From: Aralia elata
Lineage: Eukaryota; Streptophyta; Magnoliopsida; Apiales; Araliaceae
Direction of reading: 5' to 3'
Length of the DNA: 64,000 nucleotides
Assembly: GCA_034770075.1 (NCBI GenBank)
Contig: CM068385.1
Span: 43,732,721-43,796,720 of the forward strand
Shown here: positions 24,355 to 35,600 of the stretch, piece by piece
How positions within the stretch are numbered: position 1 is the stretch's first letter
How the letters are laid out: each line of letters begins with the position of its first letter
Program-made: the position numbers and the translations under genes
The notes under the pieces: generated by a model
What the model was told of the DNA's origin: nothing
Database searches by the model: none
The model's input: only the letters and a program-made list of their open reading frames with translations

Positions 24355-24479
24355 TGTAAGACTCCGACAATTTTAATAAAGAGAATTTATGTGTCGCCCC
24401 CAAAATAGGTCTATACAACCCATTTTGAGTCGCCAATAACATTCCACAAAATACAAATACAAATACGAATTTTCTCATT

Positions 24480-24484
24480 TACAA
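24480..24484. repeat. Left target-site duplication of element A (TACAA)
   Basis: TACAA directly precedes the LTR start at 24485, and the same 5 bases follow the second LTR at 37418-37422. This marks a clean, unrearranged insertion of element A. Confidence 0.92.
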
Positions 24485-25386
24485 TGTAATGATCTGAAAT
24501 TTTCAAGGTTCATTATTAATTAAATAATGAATTTAATTTCTAATGACTTATTTTTTTTTTTTGCATCTAAAATTTTTTTTGGAAACCAACATGAGTTTGG
24601 TAGTATTATCGATAAATGTTGATATCAATAAATAGTTGAGATGACGATTTAATTAAATATTCAATTTATTTGGATATAACACGTTTAAGTGGAATAGATA
24701 ATTTCATGAAAGAAGTATTTTTGAGTAAACGGATTTATTTCCATAATTGATGATAAACGAGTTATTTAATTTAAATGGTTAGATAATTAAACTAATTATT
24801 TCATTATAATACAAAAATTATAACTTTATTATTAAACCCAAGTTAGTAATCTATCAAGGGTGATTAATTGTGAAGGGAAGATTTATAAAAAATTACTTAT
24901 GTCAACTTAGTTTTTTTTTAAAATTAAGGGGTAATTGATGGAATTTCTTTCAACTAGACCAACATTATTATTTGGACCCATTCTCCTTTTTATTTTCGGA
25001 TGAACCAACAGAAGGTCTTTGAAACCCTTTTCTATTTCTCCGGATGGGCCAAGCAAATGGACTGGGGGATTTATTCTTTAGTCTGCCAAGGAGGAGTTCG
25101 GGTATGTTGCCAGCTCAATTGGGTGATTAAAGGGGATTAGCTCAGTTCCGACGCAAACGCATGGGGGTGACCGGGTAAGGAAGAAAATCAATGGATACTC
25201 CCAAGTCCCCGAGTTCCAGCCGTGCGCCGAGCTAGTTCAGGACCTATTCCCAGGTTGCGTATCTACAGAGCTGTAATAATTACCTGTAGCCTGACTTGAC
25301 CATCCAATTGGTTAACCAACGTGTATTAACCTTGTGTAATTGTTCTACGCGTGGGGCATTAACCAGCGATTTGATTATAGTTTCTT

Positions 25387-25573
25387 TATAAATAGAGACT
25401 TCCCATTCACGTACCAAGCTGCTGAACTTATTTTCTTCCGGAATAGAGAGAAAGTTCTAGAGAGAGAGTTCTAGAGAGAGAGGGAGCATACCGAAGGAGA
25501 AGAAGGAAGAAGGAGACCCTAGCTAGCTTAGCAAAGTTTCTATATCATCTAGAGAGGATTTGCAAAGGTAAAT
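25387..25573 (+). promoter_or_regulatory. TATA box, GA-rich leader and splice-donor-like site in LTR A
   Basis: TATAAATAG at 25387-25395 is followed by GA-rich sequence with repeats of gttctagagagaga, then TTTGCAAAG|GTAAAT at 25567/25568. The identical arrangement recurs in the 3' LTR (TATA at 33571, donor at 33751/33752). Transcription would start roughly 30 bases after the TATA box. The donor call is inference from the consensus. Confidence 0.6.
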
Positions 25574-26499
25574 CTTTAACTTAAATGATTTCTTTTTTGG
25601 TTTAAACTAAGTCATGTGTTCTTGTTTTTCTTTTAAGCTTCCATGCACGGTGGTTTGTATGCTATCCTTTTGGGTTGTTCTTGTTTCTTGGGGTTGGCTT
25701 ATATCGTTACTAAGATGCTCTGTAAACTATTAAAAGCATTAAAATGAAACCAATATGGAGAAGACCCGTACCCCATGCATGAAAGAGGAAGAACATGAAA
25801 ATAAATGACGTTCGGACATTTTAGTGGACTGTATAGCTTTGATTTTGTGTGTTTATCTGTTTGTTGTTGTGTTATTGTACGTCCATGAGTTACGAAGATA
25901 ACCCAGTTGGAACGACATGAAAATATTTTGAATCAAAGTTTTGGTGAAGGTTTGAATAAATCATGCTTGAAATATCAAAACAGAATTTTTCGGGTTTTGC
26001 GGCGTAAGTTTTGGACTCGTTAATGATACCGGGTAGCTCTACATTTTTAATATGTTGTAGCCCCGTATCTAAGGAGTCCATAGAGTCTGAAACAGACTGA
26101 TTTGAGTGTGTATCGGCGTAGTTATGATCTTCGGACGAAGGCACGCAAGATTTACCAAAGTCGGATATGATTTTAAAACAAAAATATTTTTTTAGATATT
26201 TTGAAAAATATTTTTGTTAGTGTAATATTGTAAAGCATAAAATTATAAGAATTTAGGAAGTTGAATGGACCAAATCGAACTTGTATAGGGCAAGTTATGA
26301 ATTTTAGAAGATTAGCTTTCGGATAAAGAAAAATATACTCTCCTGTATGCTAAAATAGCGATCTGAAGCTGCTGCATGGGATCTGAAGATTTACTTTCGT
26401 TCTAATTACAGTTTTGCCATCTGGTTTAATTTTAATTAATTTAAATGTTGTAAAATTGATTATTAATTTCCATAAAAATAGTAAACATGCAAAATTAAT

Positions 26500-27480
26500 A
26501 TCTGAGCCTTTAAAATTATATTTTCTAAATATTATAATTAATAAAGTATTATTTAATTACTGTTAAATAATAATTTAGTATAAATGAGATTATTAAAGTA
26601 ATTATTTATTATTTGTTTAACTAAATAATAAATGAACTTAATTAGTTACTATTTGTTATTGAATAATAACTAATGATGTGTAATAATTTTTGTTTAATTA
26701 TTTATTATTGGAATAACTTTAAATAATAAATAAACTCAACTAATTATTATTTTTATAAACAACTAACTATTATTTTTATAAATAATTAATTATTATTTAA
26801 TTTTAAATAATAATTAACGACAATTACGATTAAAAAAAAATTGATTATTTAATGGTTTACTTATTAATTAAATAATAAGTAAACCTAATTGGTTATTTTA
26901 TAGATAATAACTAAAGTTAATTGATTTTTGTTAATTAAAAAGGGAGTGAGTTATTTAATTATGATGTGTTTATTATTCCTAAATTAATCTATTATTAACC
27001 TAGTTCAATTAGGGTTAATGATAGTATGTTGTGTTATGTGCATTGTGGAATTTACATCGGTGATAAATGAGTTCCTTTGTGATCGCATAGACGTGCGTCT
27101 ACAGACTGTACTAATTGATAGACAAACTGTTTTTATAATAAAGTTTATTTAGTTATTTATTATTTCAACTATTAAATGATAAATAGGGACAACAATTTAT
27201 TTACTTACTTGGTTTAATATTAAGTAATATTTTTGGATAAAATAAGAATAGGAATAAAGTCTAATTAACTGTTTATTATTTAACTTTTAAATAATAAATA
27301 AGGGTATTACTTAATTATTATTTAATGGTAAATAATAATTATTTCCTAGTGTTAGATAGTGAATTTAATTACTTGCTATTTAGTTGATAATTAATAAGTA
27401 ACCATAACTAGTGATTATTTATAATTAAATAATAACTTAGGATAGTTACCTAAATTACTATTTAAGTAATATTAAATGGT
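26500..27480. repeat. AT-rich palindromic repeat region in LTR A
   Basis: Runs of TTATTATTTAATAATAA-type inverted pairs are repeated with variation, with almost no G or C. The second LTR carries the same at about 34680-35660. LTR D (48410-49210) and LTR E (53160-53760, 62000-62580) have similar AT-rich arrays in the same relative place, between the donor-like and acceptor-like sites. Confidence 0.7.
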
Positions 27481-28084
27481 AATTAAATGAGTTTACCTAA
27501 TTAATCATATATTGAACAAATTATAAATGGTTCACCGGTTTATTATGTGCATAACACTTAGTGTTAATAAATTATGAACTTAAGGTTCCATGGTATATTA
27601 GTAAGGGTCAGCAACAGCAACTCGTTGTGTATTATGTGGTCTACTTATGTGTTAGCTGAATTTCATTAGTACGCGCATCGTATAATTGTACTCAGTACTA
27701 ATGGATAGGCCGACTCTATTAATGATAGGTCTTCCCACCCAAGTTAATTAAAGCCAGTATTATTTGTAGCTGAGCAAACAGGCAAGTTCTCTATCCCGAA
27801 ACTTTACTTTATTGCAAGTTTCCTGACCTTGTACTTTATTTTGTGCAAGTTTCTATCCCTACTCAATTTATATTCGAGCAGGTTGTATTGTTATTGCAAA
27901 TTCACATACTTACTCAAGTTAGTTGAGCAAGTAACTTATGTTGAATTGTTTCATTGTGCTAGTTATTGAGTGCCATTTGTTATATTGCGTAAGTTGGAAT
28001 AATTATTGTACATTATTCTATATCATATTAATTATTGTTATTCACACGAGTGTGCATTTTCAAGTCATGTTCTTAATACGAACT

Positions 28085-28336
28085 ATTTAATTGGGATAAC
28101 GTCTAAGCCAATTGTTTGGCTAGACATTTAATTGAGATAACGTCTAAGCCAATTGTTCGGCTAGACATTTAATTGAGATAACGTCTAAGCCAATTGTTCG
28201 GCTAGACATTTAATTGAGATAGCGTCTAAGCCAATTGTTCAGCTAGACATTTAATTGAGATAGCGTCTAGGCCAATTGTTCAGCTAGACATCTAATTGAG
28301 ATATAGTAGTAGTCTATGCCAATTGTTCGGCTAGAC
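28085..28336. repeat. 41-bp tandem array with hairpin units in LTR A (first copy)
   Basis: Six consecutive units of about 41 bp, each containing gtctaagcc, a short loop and ggctagac. These arms are inverted repeats, so every unit can fold into a hairpin. The last unit has a short insertion. The same array occurs in the second LTR at 36268-36521. It is not a CRISPR array: there are no unique spacers. Confidence 0.9.
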
Positions 28337-29237
28337 AGTTACATGTTTGAAATTCTTGACATGATTATTGTTGAAGCTAGTCCAAACCATATTGTTGTGT
28401 TGCGGAAATCCAAAGTTAACAGCAATCCTCATAGTAGGGCAATATTTATTATGGGTATGAAGTACTCGAAACGAAATACAGGGTATAATGTATACTCGGA
28501 ACGACATTCAGGGTATGATATATACTCAAAACGAACAACAGGTGGTTATTTTGTGCACATTATATCTGTATGAGGGGCTGATCACCTTGAGTACCCATCT
28601 ATCTATGGATATCTTTGATATTCGAAACGGACAACATGGTCTATGGCCTATGGATATCTTTGATATTCGAAACGAATACTCACGGTCTATAACGACCAAC
28701 TCAACCGTAAATATTCTTCACCTTGTGTGTCTTGAATATCATTTCTTGAAGCGTTATTCTGTATAGTGTGTTCTTGAGTATTGTGACTTAGAGTTATCAT
28801 CTTTACAGTTAATCCTTCCGAATTACTGTTGGATAAGCCTTCACAATTATTGTACATTGTGAAAATTTAAAGAATTATATTCTTTTCATTCATGATATAT
28901 CTTTATTGGTTATTTTAACTTGCTGGGCAATTAGTGCTCACCCTTGTTATATCATGAACCATTTTCAGATAAGTCCGTGCTCGTACAAGATGCCAAGGAT
29001 GATAAAGGAAGAAGACAAAGTCCGTGTTTGACTTATGTTTAGTTTATTTAGTTTGCTTATGTTGTAAACTCTTTTGTGTTATTATTATAGTGTATCAAGG
29101 TTAGAAAACCTGGGATGATTGTAAGTGTTACCAATAATTATATTCCGCATTTATTTGGGTAGTTAGAATGTTGTTAAGTTGGATCGGGAGCACTGAATCT
29201 GGGGTTCAAAGAACTCGGATTTGGGGGCGTCACAGGT

Positions 29238-29250
29238 TGGTATTAGAGCC
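29238..29250 (+). promoter_or_regulatory. Primer-binding site of element A
   Basis: TGGTATTAGAGCC follows the LTR end by three bases. It matches the initiator-Met tRNA type (TGGTATCAGAGC) with one mismatch. Confidence 0.85.
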
Positions 29251-30287
29251 GTAGGTTATAAAACCTTAGGTTGGGGGAAAAACCTTAGGATTATGACCGT
29301 AGAGAAGTTAAGAAAACTCATATAGAGTTTAAGAGGTGAATTGAGAAAATTCATCTCGTATAGGAATTTTATGTGCTATGTGATTTATAGATTTCACTCA
29401 TGAGTTGATAACGAGTTTTTGTTGTTGTTGTTGTAGAATGTCTGAAGGAAATGGACTGATGGATGTTTAAGGTGTGTTCGTACTCTGTGGTAAGAGAGAC
29501 TAGTAGTCTCAGCTTTTGTTAGCAGGTGGAATGACTTTTGTTAATTCCAACTTTTGGGGTAGGTGGTATGTAGTAATTCCTAAGATAAATGGGAAATTGT
29601 ATGTGATGGGATAGCATAATGCTAATTGTGGTGCAAGAAGAAACATATGAATATAAAGTAATCATGTGCTTATGAGTAGTGAATCATTATTAAAGATTGA
29701 TAATGATGTGGTACAATCATGTGAAACATGATTGATAATGGAATTAATTATAGAATGAGATCACCGAGTGATCATAGTGAAATCTTGGGATAACAAATGA
29801 TCTGGTAAAAGATTTAGGAAGTGTAAGGTTGTAAATTTCTATTGAGGATTCATCATAGCGGTTGAGTTGTACGATTCCTTATATGGGCGGGGAAACCATA
29901 CACTTAGTGTCTATCTTGATAATCAATAAAAATTTATGTCACGTTGTTCGATGTATTTATGGCGAGGATGTGATTCTTTTCTCATAAGATATCGGATCAA
30001 TATAGAATGTTGAGGTTAGATGCGTGTTCTTAAAACTCACACTTATGGTAAGTTCGGGACTCGCAATCGTATGGTGGAACCCCTCAGCGAATGGACGATT
30101 TTGGTCTGACTAGGATAAGTCCTTAGATCCTTATGATCATTGTAAGTCTTGAACTCATATTGTGTGGTAGATTTGATGAACAGTAGTATGGGTAGAGTTG
30201 TGTAGTAGTAAAAGTAGAGTAATTATAACTTTTACTTGCGATTAGTAAAAGAGAGTTAAGCCATTTTGTGGTTATTTGTTTTATAGG
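29251..30287 (+). other. Leader of element A
   Basis: About 1 kb of non-coding sequence with repeated phrases of the type caacttttgtta (near 29510-29560, and again near 31021). A pyrimidine/G-rich run ending TTGTAG precedes a short open frame (MSEGNGLMDV) at about 29439. It may contain alternative 3' splice sites; this is inference. Confidence 0.5.
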
Positions 30288-30836
30288 ATGTCGCCTCGAC
30301 GCAATAAGAAAGCTCAACAAGCGGTGGAAGAAGTCAAGAACGAACTTGGGGGACTAAACCAAGATCCCTTTCAACAACTGGTGAAGCTGGTTCTAAAAGC
30401 ATACGAAGAAGGCATCAATGCGGGTAGAAACAGTCTGGCAGAGAACGAACAAGCCGAAACAGCAATCGCTTCAGCAAAAGAAGGAGAGGCTAATCAAAAG
30501 AACGTCCAAACTGAAGAGGACAACAGTGGCAGCAACATGAACTTCAAAAGGAAATGGAAGAACGACAAGTATGAACCGGAAGTTAGTCAACCACGGAAGA
30601 AAAAGGTTTTTGTATGCATTAAGTGTGGTAAGAAGCATGCGGGAGTGTGTTTAAAAGGAAAAAGAGTATGCTACAATTGTAATCAAGAAGGGCATATGTC
30701 TCCTCAGTGCCATAAACAGAAGAAGGGTGGGTGTTTCCAATGCGGAGCACAGGACCACCAAATCAAGAATTGTCCTAAGAAGAAGAAGGTAGTCGGGGGA
30801 AATTCAAACTCGACCAGCCAAGTCGACAACAAATAA
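30288..30836 (+). CDS. Element A ORF1: zinc-knuckle-only Gag-like protein (182 aa)
   Basis: This protein starts MSPRRNKKAQQAVEEVKNE, the same first residues (MSPR) as the full Gag downstream. It lacks the capsid core and goes from an acidic/helical part (residues about 10-90) to a basic segment and three zinc knuckles: CIKCGKKHAGVC, CYNCNQEGHMSPQC and CFQCGAQDHQIKNC. The three have the same order and spacing as those of the full Gag. I chose the ATG at 30288, directly after TTTTATAGG; the frame extends upstream only through a TTG. It probably binds RNA. It looks like a duplicated gag that lost its capsid domain yet has stayed open. Function is not known. Confidence 0.75.
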   Translation: MSPRRNKKAQQAVEEVKNELGGLNQDPFQQLVKLVLKAYEEGINAGRNSLAENEQAETAIASAKEGEANQKNVQTEEDNSGSNMNFKRKWKNDKYEPEVSQPRKKKVFVCIKCGKKHAGVCLKGKRVCYNCNQEGHMSPQCHKQKKGGCFQCGAQDHQIKNCPKKKKVVGGNSNSTSQVDNK

Positions 30837-31241
30837 TTGCGAAGGAGTTGAGGAGTGTTGCAACATTGTGGAAGAAGACCACGCTTCAGTAGTATTTATG
30901 TATTAGATATATGTTTAGTCTGTTAGTGTATCGGTACGGATGCAAGCTAATCGCAAATTTTCGTATAAGTGCTAGTAAAAGTCCCAACTATTGGAATGTA
31001 TGGGGTATGTAATAGTATCTCAACTTTTGTTGTTGTAGTGAGATAGCTAAATGGTAGTAGTATTGTGCTCAGGACTGTAATATGCCTGACACAATTAAGT
31101 TTATGATTACGAATATGGTTATGATGTGTTTTTGGGCAGTGCCCTATTAATGCAGTGTTATTAATTGTTTGCAGGAGGTAACTATGGTGTATGTTATCAA
31201 GTGAAAGATAGTAACGCAAAGTTTTGCCTAAAACAGAAACC

Positions 31242-32297
31242 ATGTCGCCTCGTGGGCAAGCGTGGAACCCAAGAGAGGAAGAATCGATGCCTAATGTCAG
31301 AGGCCAAAGAGAACCGATGAGAGCTTTTGCAAACATGATTGCAGGAGTAATGCAGTCAGGGAATCAATTGGCGAACTTTAAAGATTTCAAAGCTGTAGGA
31401 CCACCGGAGTTTCGAGGATCAAGGGACCCGATGGAAGCCCAAATATGGATAGAAGAGATAAAGAAAGTGTTCGAAGTCACGCGTGTTGCGGAAGAGCAGA
31501 AGACGACATTTGCCACCTTCATGTTGAAGGGAGAGGCAAATTATTGGTGGAAGATTAATAAGAATCGAGAAGGGAGAGGAAGTGTTACTTGGACTCGCTT
31601 CAAAGAATTGTTCTTTGAGAACTATTTTTCAGAGAATATGCAAGAGCAAATGGAAGTAAGATTTATGGAACTCAAGCAAGGAAACATGACGGTGATAGAG
31701 TATGCCGCCAAGTTTAATGAGCTAGCAAGATTTGCTCCACATCAAGTGGATACAGAAGCACGTAAGGCAAGAAGGTTCGAGCAGGGATTAGAACCATGGA
31801 TTTTTAGTAGAGTAGCTGTTTTGCGAATCCAGACGTTTTCATCGTTACTGGAGAGAGCAATCATAGTAGAAGGAGGCAATGGAGCCTTGATTAAATTTAA
31901 TCCAGAGCAGGAGGAGAATCAAAAGGAAGGGAGAAGTAAGAATAAGAGTAGTGAGGGCAATAACTCCAACAAACGCAAGAGGATCAGTAAATTCGGTATG
32001 GGAGATAAATCAAGAGAAACCAAGAATGAGATCAAAATGTGTGGAAATTGTGGACGGAGTCACCAAGGGGTGTGTTTGAAAGGATCGAATAGTTGTTATA
32101 GGTGTGGGCAGGAGGGGCATGTTGCTTCTAACTGTTCCATCCCGAAAAGAAGTAAGGAATGTTTTGCATGTGGTTCTGCAAATCATCAAGTCAAAGATTG
32201 TCCCACAAAAAGGAATAAGAGAGGAATTAACAATAAGAGTAACAATAGCAGATTGTCAATTGGGAAGTTCGTTCATCCCAGCAGGATGAATACTTGA
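31242..32297 (+). CDS. Element A ORF2: full-length Gag (351 aa)
   Basis: Gag assembles the particle and packages element RNA. After an N-terminal arm (MSPRGQAWNPREEE) comes the Retrotrans_gag core, from FKAVGPPEFRGSRDPMEAQ through TFATFMLKGEANYWW, WTRFKELFFENYF and KFNELARFAPH, then a basic linker (NSNKRKRISKFG) and three zinc knuckles: CGNCGRSHQGVC, CYRCGQEGHVASNC and CFACGSANHQVKDC. There is no internal stop or frameshift. It ends 86 bases before a lone protease motif. The ATG is preceded by TTTTGCCTAAAACAG|AAACC, which could be a 3' splice site. The Gag resembles that of element E, so an E-type relative may supply the enzymes; that is inference. Confidence 0.92.
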   Translation: MSPRGQAWNPREEESMPNVRGQREPMRAFANMIAGVMQSGNQLANFKDFKAVGPPEFRGSRDPMEAQIWIEEIKKVFEVTRVAEEQKTTFATFMLKGEANYWWKINKNREGRGSVTWTRFKELFFENYFSENMQEQMEVRFMELKQGNMTVIEYAAKFNELARFAPHQVDTEARKARRFEQGLEPWIFSRVAVLRIQTFSSLLERAIIVEGGNGALIKFNPEQEENQKEGRSKNKSSEGNNSNKRKRISKFGMGDKSRETKNEIKMCGNCGRSHQGVCLKGSNSCYRCGQEGHVASNCSIPKRSKECFACGSANHQVKDCPTKRNKRGINNKSNNSRLSIGKFVHPSRMNT

Positions 32298-32382
32298 ACA
32301 CTAATATGGCGTGACTAGGAGCTATTGAGTCAGAAGGCGTAGTGGCAGGTATTTTCCGATCGATAATATAAATGTTTAAGTA

Positions 32383-32400
32383 TTGGTTGATACGGGTGCT
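32383..32400 (+). pseudogene. Protease active-site remnant in element A
   Basis: Six codons read LVDTGA, the catalytic Asp-Thr-Gly motif of retroelement proteases; protease homology then stops. This shows that element A derives from a gag-pol element by loss of everything from just after the protease motif to the 3' untranslated region. Confidence 0.6.
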
Positions 32401-32650
32401 ATCTGCCAAATTTTGTTAATGTGTTAATTATCATATTAATAAGGAGTTTGTTTAATTAAGTCCAGTAAAGGGTTAGAGTCATAGGTGTGCTATGCGTGGA
32501 GTTATCATACATTAGTTACATGTTGGTATTAAAATGAGTCACAGGTTGACCATACAAAAAAAAAAAAAAAAAATTTTAAGGAAGATTTGAGTATGAATCA
32601 TTCAAATCGGCTAGTATTCTTATTTTTATAATTCTGAGGACGGAATTTTT

Positions 32651-32664
32651 ATAAGGGGGGAGGA
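32651..32664 (+). promoter_or_regulatory. Polypurine tract of element A
   Basis: Purine-rich sequence (aaggggggagga) directly before the 3' LTR primes plus-strand DNA synthesis. The 30 bases before it, including gaggacggaatttttata, are shared with element E (60039-60056), which ties the two elements together. A poly-A run lies upstream at 32555-32573. Confidence 0.85.
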
Positions 32665-35600
32665 TGTAATGATCTGAAATTTTCAAGGTTCATTATTAAT
32701 TAAATAATGAATTTAATTTCAAATGACTTTTTTTTTTTTTTTTTTTTGCATCTAAAATTTTTTTTGGAAACCAACATGAGCTTGGTAGTATTATCGATAA
32801 ATGTTGATATCAATAAATAGTTGAGATGACGATTTAATTAAATATTCAATTTATTTGGATATAACACGTTTAAGTGGAATAGATAATTTCATGAAAGAAG
32901 TATTTTTGAGTAAACGGATTTATTTCCAAATTGATGATAAACGAGTTATTTAATTTAAATGGTTAGATAATTAAACTAATTATTTCATTATAATACAAAA
33001 ATTATAACTTTATTATTAAACCCAAGTTAGTAATCTATCAAGGGTGATTAATTGTGAAGGGAAGATTTATAAAAAATTACTTATGTCAACTTAGTTTTTT
33101 TTTAAAATTAAGGGGTAATTGATGGAATTTCTTTCAACTAGACCAACATTATTATTTGGACCCATTCTCCTTTTTATTTTTGGATGAACCAACAGAAGGT
33201 CTTTGAAACCCTTTTCTATTTCTCCGGATGGGCCAAGCAAATGGACTGGGGGATTTATTCTTTAGTCTGCCAAGGAGGAGTTCGGGTATGTTGCCAGCTC
33301 AATTGGGTGATTAAAGGGGATTAGCTCAGTTCCGACGCAAACGCATGGGGGTGACCGGGTAAGGAAGAAAATCAATGGATACTCCCAAGTCCCCGAGTTC
33401 CAGCCGTGCGCCGAGCTAGTTCAGGACCTATTCCCAGGTTGCGTATCTACAGAGTTGTAATAATTACCTGTAGCCTGACTTGACCATCCAATTGGTTAAC
33501 CAACGTGTATTAACCTTGTGTAATTGTTCTACGCGTGGGGCATTAACCAGCGATTTGATTATAGTTTCTTTATAAATAGAGACTTCCCATTCACGTACCA
33601 AGCTGCTGAACTTATTTTCTTCCGGAATAGAGAGAAAGTTCTAGAGAGAGAGTTCTAGAGAGAGAGGGAGCATACCGAAGGAGAAGAAGGAAGAAGGAGA
33701 CCCTAACTAGCTTAGCAAAGTTTCTATATCATCTAGAGAGGATTTGCAAAGGTAAATCTTTAACTTAAATGATTTCCTTTTTGGTTTAAACTAAGTCATG
33801 TGTTCTTGTTTTTCTTTTAAGCTTCCATGCACGGTGGTTTGTATGCTATCCTTTTGGGTTGTTCTTGTTGCTTGGGGTTGGCTTATATCGTTACTAAGAT
33901 GCTCTGTAAACCATTAAAAGCATTAAAATGAAACCAATATGGAGAAGACCCGTACCCCATGCATGAAAGAGGAAGAACATGAAAATAAATGACGTTCGAA
34001 CATTTTAGTGGACTGTATAGCTTTGATTTTGTGTGTTTATCTGTTTGTTGTTGTGTTATTGTACATCCATGAGTTACGAAGATAACCCAGTTGGAACGAC
34101 ATGAAAATATTTTGAATCAAAGTTTTGGTGAAGGTTTGAATAAATCATGCTTGAAATATCAAAACAGAATTTTTCGGGTTTTGCGGCGTAAGTTTTGGAC
34201 TCGTTAATGATACCGGGTAGCTCTACATTTTTAATATGTTGTAGCCCCGTATCTAAGGAGTCCATAGAGTCTGAAACGGACTGATTTGAGTGTGTATCGG
34301 CGTAGTTATGATCTTCGGACGAAGGCACGCAAGATTTACCAAAGTCGGATATGATTTTAAAACAAAAATATTTTTTTAGATATTTTGAAAAATATTTTTG
34401 TTAGTGTAATATTGTAAAGCATAAAATTATAAGAATTTAGGAAGTTGAATGGACCAAATCGAACTTGTATTCGGCAAGTTATGAATTTTAGAAGATTAGC
34501 TTTCGGATAAAGAAAAATATACTCTCCTGTATGCTAAAATAGCGATCTGAAGCTGCTGCATGGGATCTGAAGATTTACTTTCGTTCTAATTACAGTTTTG
34601 CCATCTGGTTTAATTTTAATTAATTTAAATGTTGTAAAATTGATTATTAATTTCCATTAAAATAGTAAACATGCAAAATTAATATCTGAGCCTTTAAAAT
34701 TATATTTTCTAAATATTATTATTAATAAAGTATTATTTAATTACTGTTAAATAATAATTTAGTATAAATGAGATTATTAAAATAATTATTTATTATTTGT
34801 TTAACTAAATAATAAATGAACTTAATTAGTTACTATTTGTTATTGAATAATAACTAATGATGTGTAATAATTTTTGTTTAATTATTTATTATTGGAATAA
34901 CTTTAAATAATAAATAAACTCAACTAATTATTATTTTTATAAACAACTAACTATTATTTTTCTAAATAATTAATTATTATTTAATTTTAAATAATAATTA
35001 ACGACAATTACGATTAAAAAAAATTGATTATTTAATGGTTTACTTATTAATTAAATAATAAGTAAACCTAATTGGTTATTTTATAGATAATAACTAAAGT
35101 TAATTGATTTTTGTTAATTAAAAAGGGAGTGAGTTATTTAATTATGATGTGTTTATTATTCCTAAATTAATCTATTGTTAACCTAGTTCAATTAGGGTTA
35201 ATGATAGTATGTTGTGTTATGTGCATTGTGGGATTTACATCGGTGATAAATGAGTTCCTTTGTGATCGCATAGACGTGCGTCTACAGACTGTACTAATTG
35301 ATAGACAAACTGTTTTTATAATAAAGTTTATTTAGTTATTTATTATTTCAACTATTAAATGATAAATAGGGACAACAATTTATTTACTTACTTGGTTTAA
35401 TATTAAGTAATATTTTTGGATAAAATAAGAATAGGAATAAAGTCTAATTAACTGTTTATTATTTAACTTTTAAATAATAAATAAGGGTATTACTTAATTA
35501 TTATTTAATGGTAAATAATAACTATTTCCTAGTGTTAGATAGTGAATTTAATTACTTGCTATTTAGTTGATAATTAATAAGTAACCATAACTAGTGATTA

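Larger units (their letters stand above)
24485..29234 (+). mobile_element. 5' LTR of element A
   Basis: 4750 bp, TGTAATGATC to GGGGGCGTCACA. Internal order: TATAAATAG at 25387, a GA-rich stretch, a splice-donor-like AAAG|GTAAAT at 25567/25568, an AT-rich repeat region (about 26500-27480), a conserved island (27660-27800), a 41-bp hairpin tandem array (28085-28336), shorter repeats (28460-28680), and an acceptor-like TTTTCAG at 28962-28968. The placing of TATAAATAG implies a short U3 (about 0.9 kb) and a very long R-U5. Confidence 0.9.

Noticed and set aside
25890..26144. 84-codon antisense ORF in LTR A, present in the same form at 34074-34328
   Set aside because: Both LTRs are nearly identical after recent transposition, so the shared ORF is not independent evidence of conservation. 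No family recognised.
28085..28336. Regular direct repeats resembling a CRISPR array
   Set aside because: Units are head-to-tail without unique spacers, are duplicated in the other LTR, and belong to a plant retrotransposon LTR.
28316..28766. ORFs of 85 and 92 codons over the short repeats of LTR A, also at 36499-36949
   Set aside because: They overlap each other in different frames over tandem repeats and have counterparts only in the other LTR copy.
29238..29250. tRNA-like sequence after each LTR
   Set aside because: Only 12-20 bases complementary to tRNA 3' ends; these are primer-binding sites, not tRNA genes.
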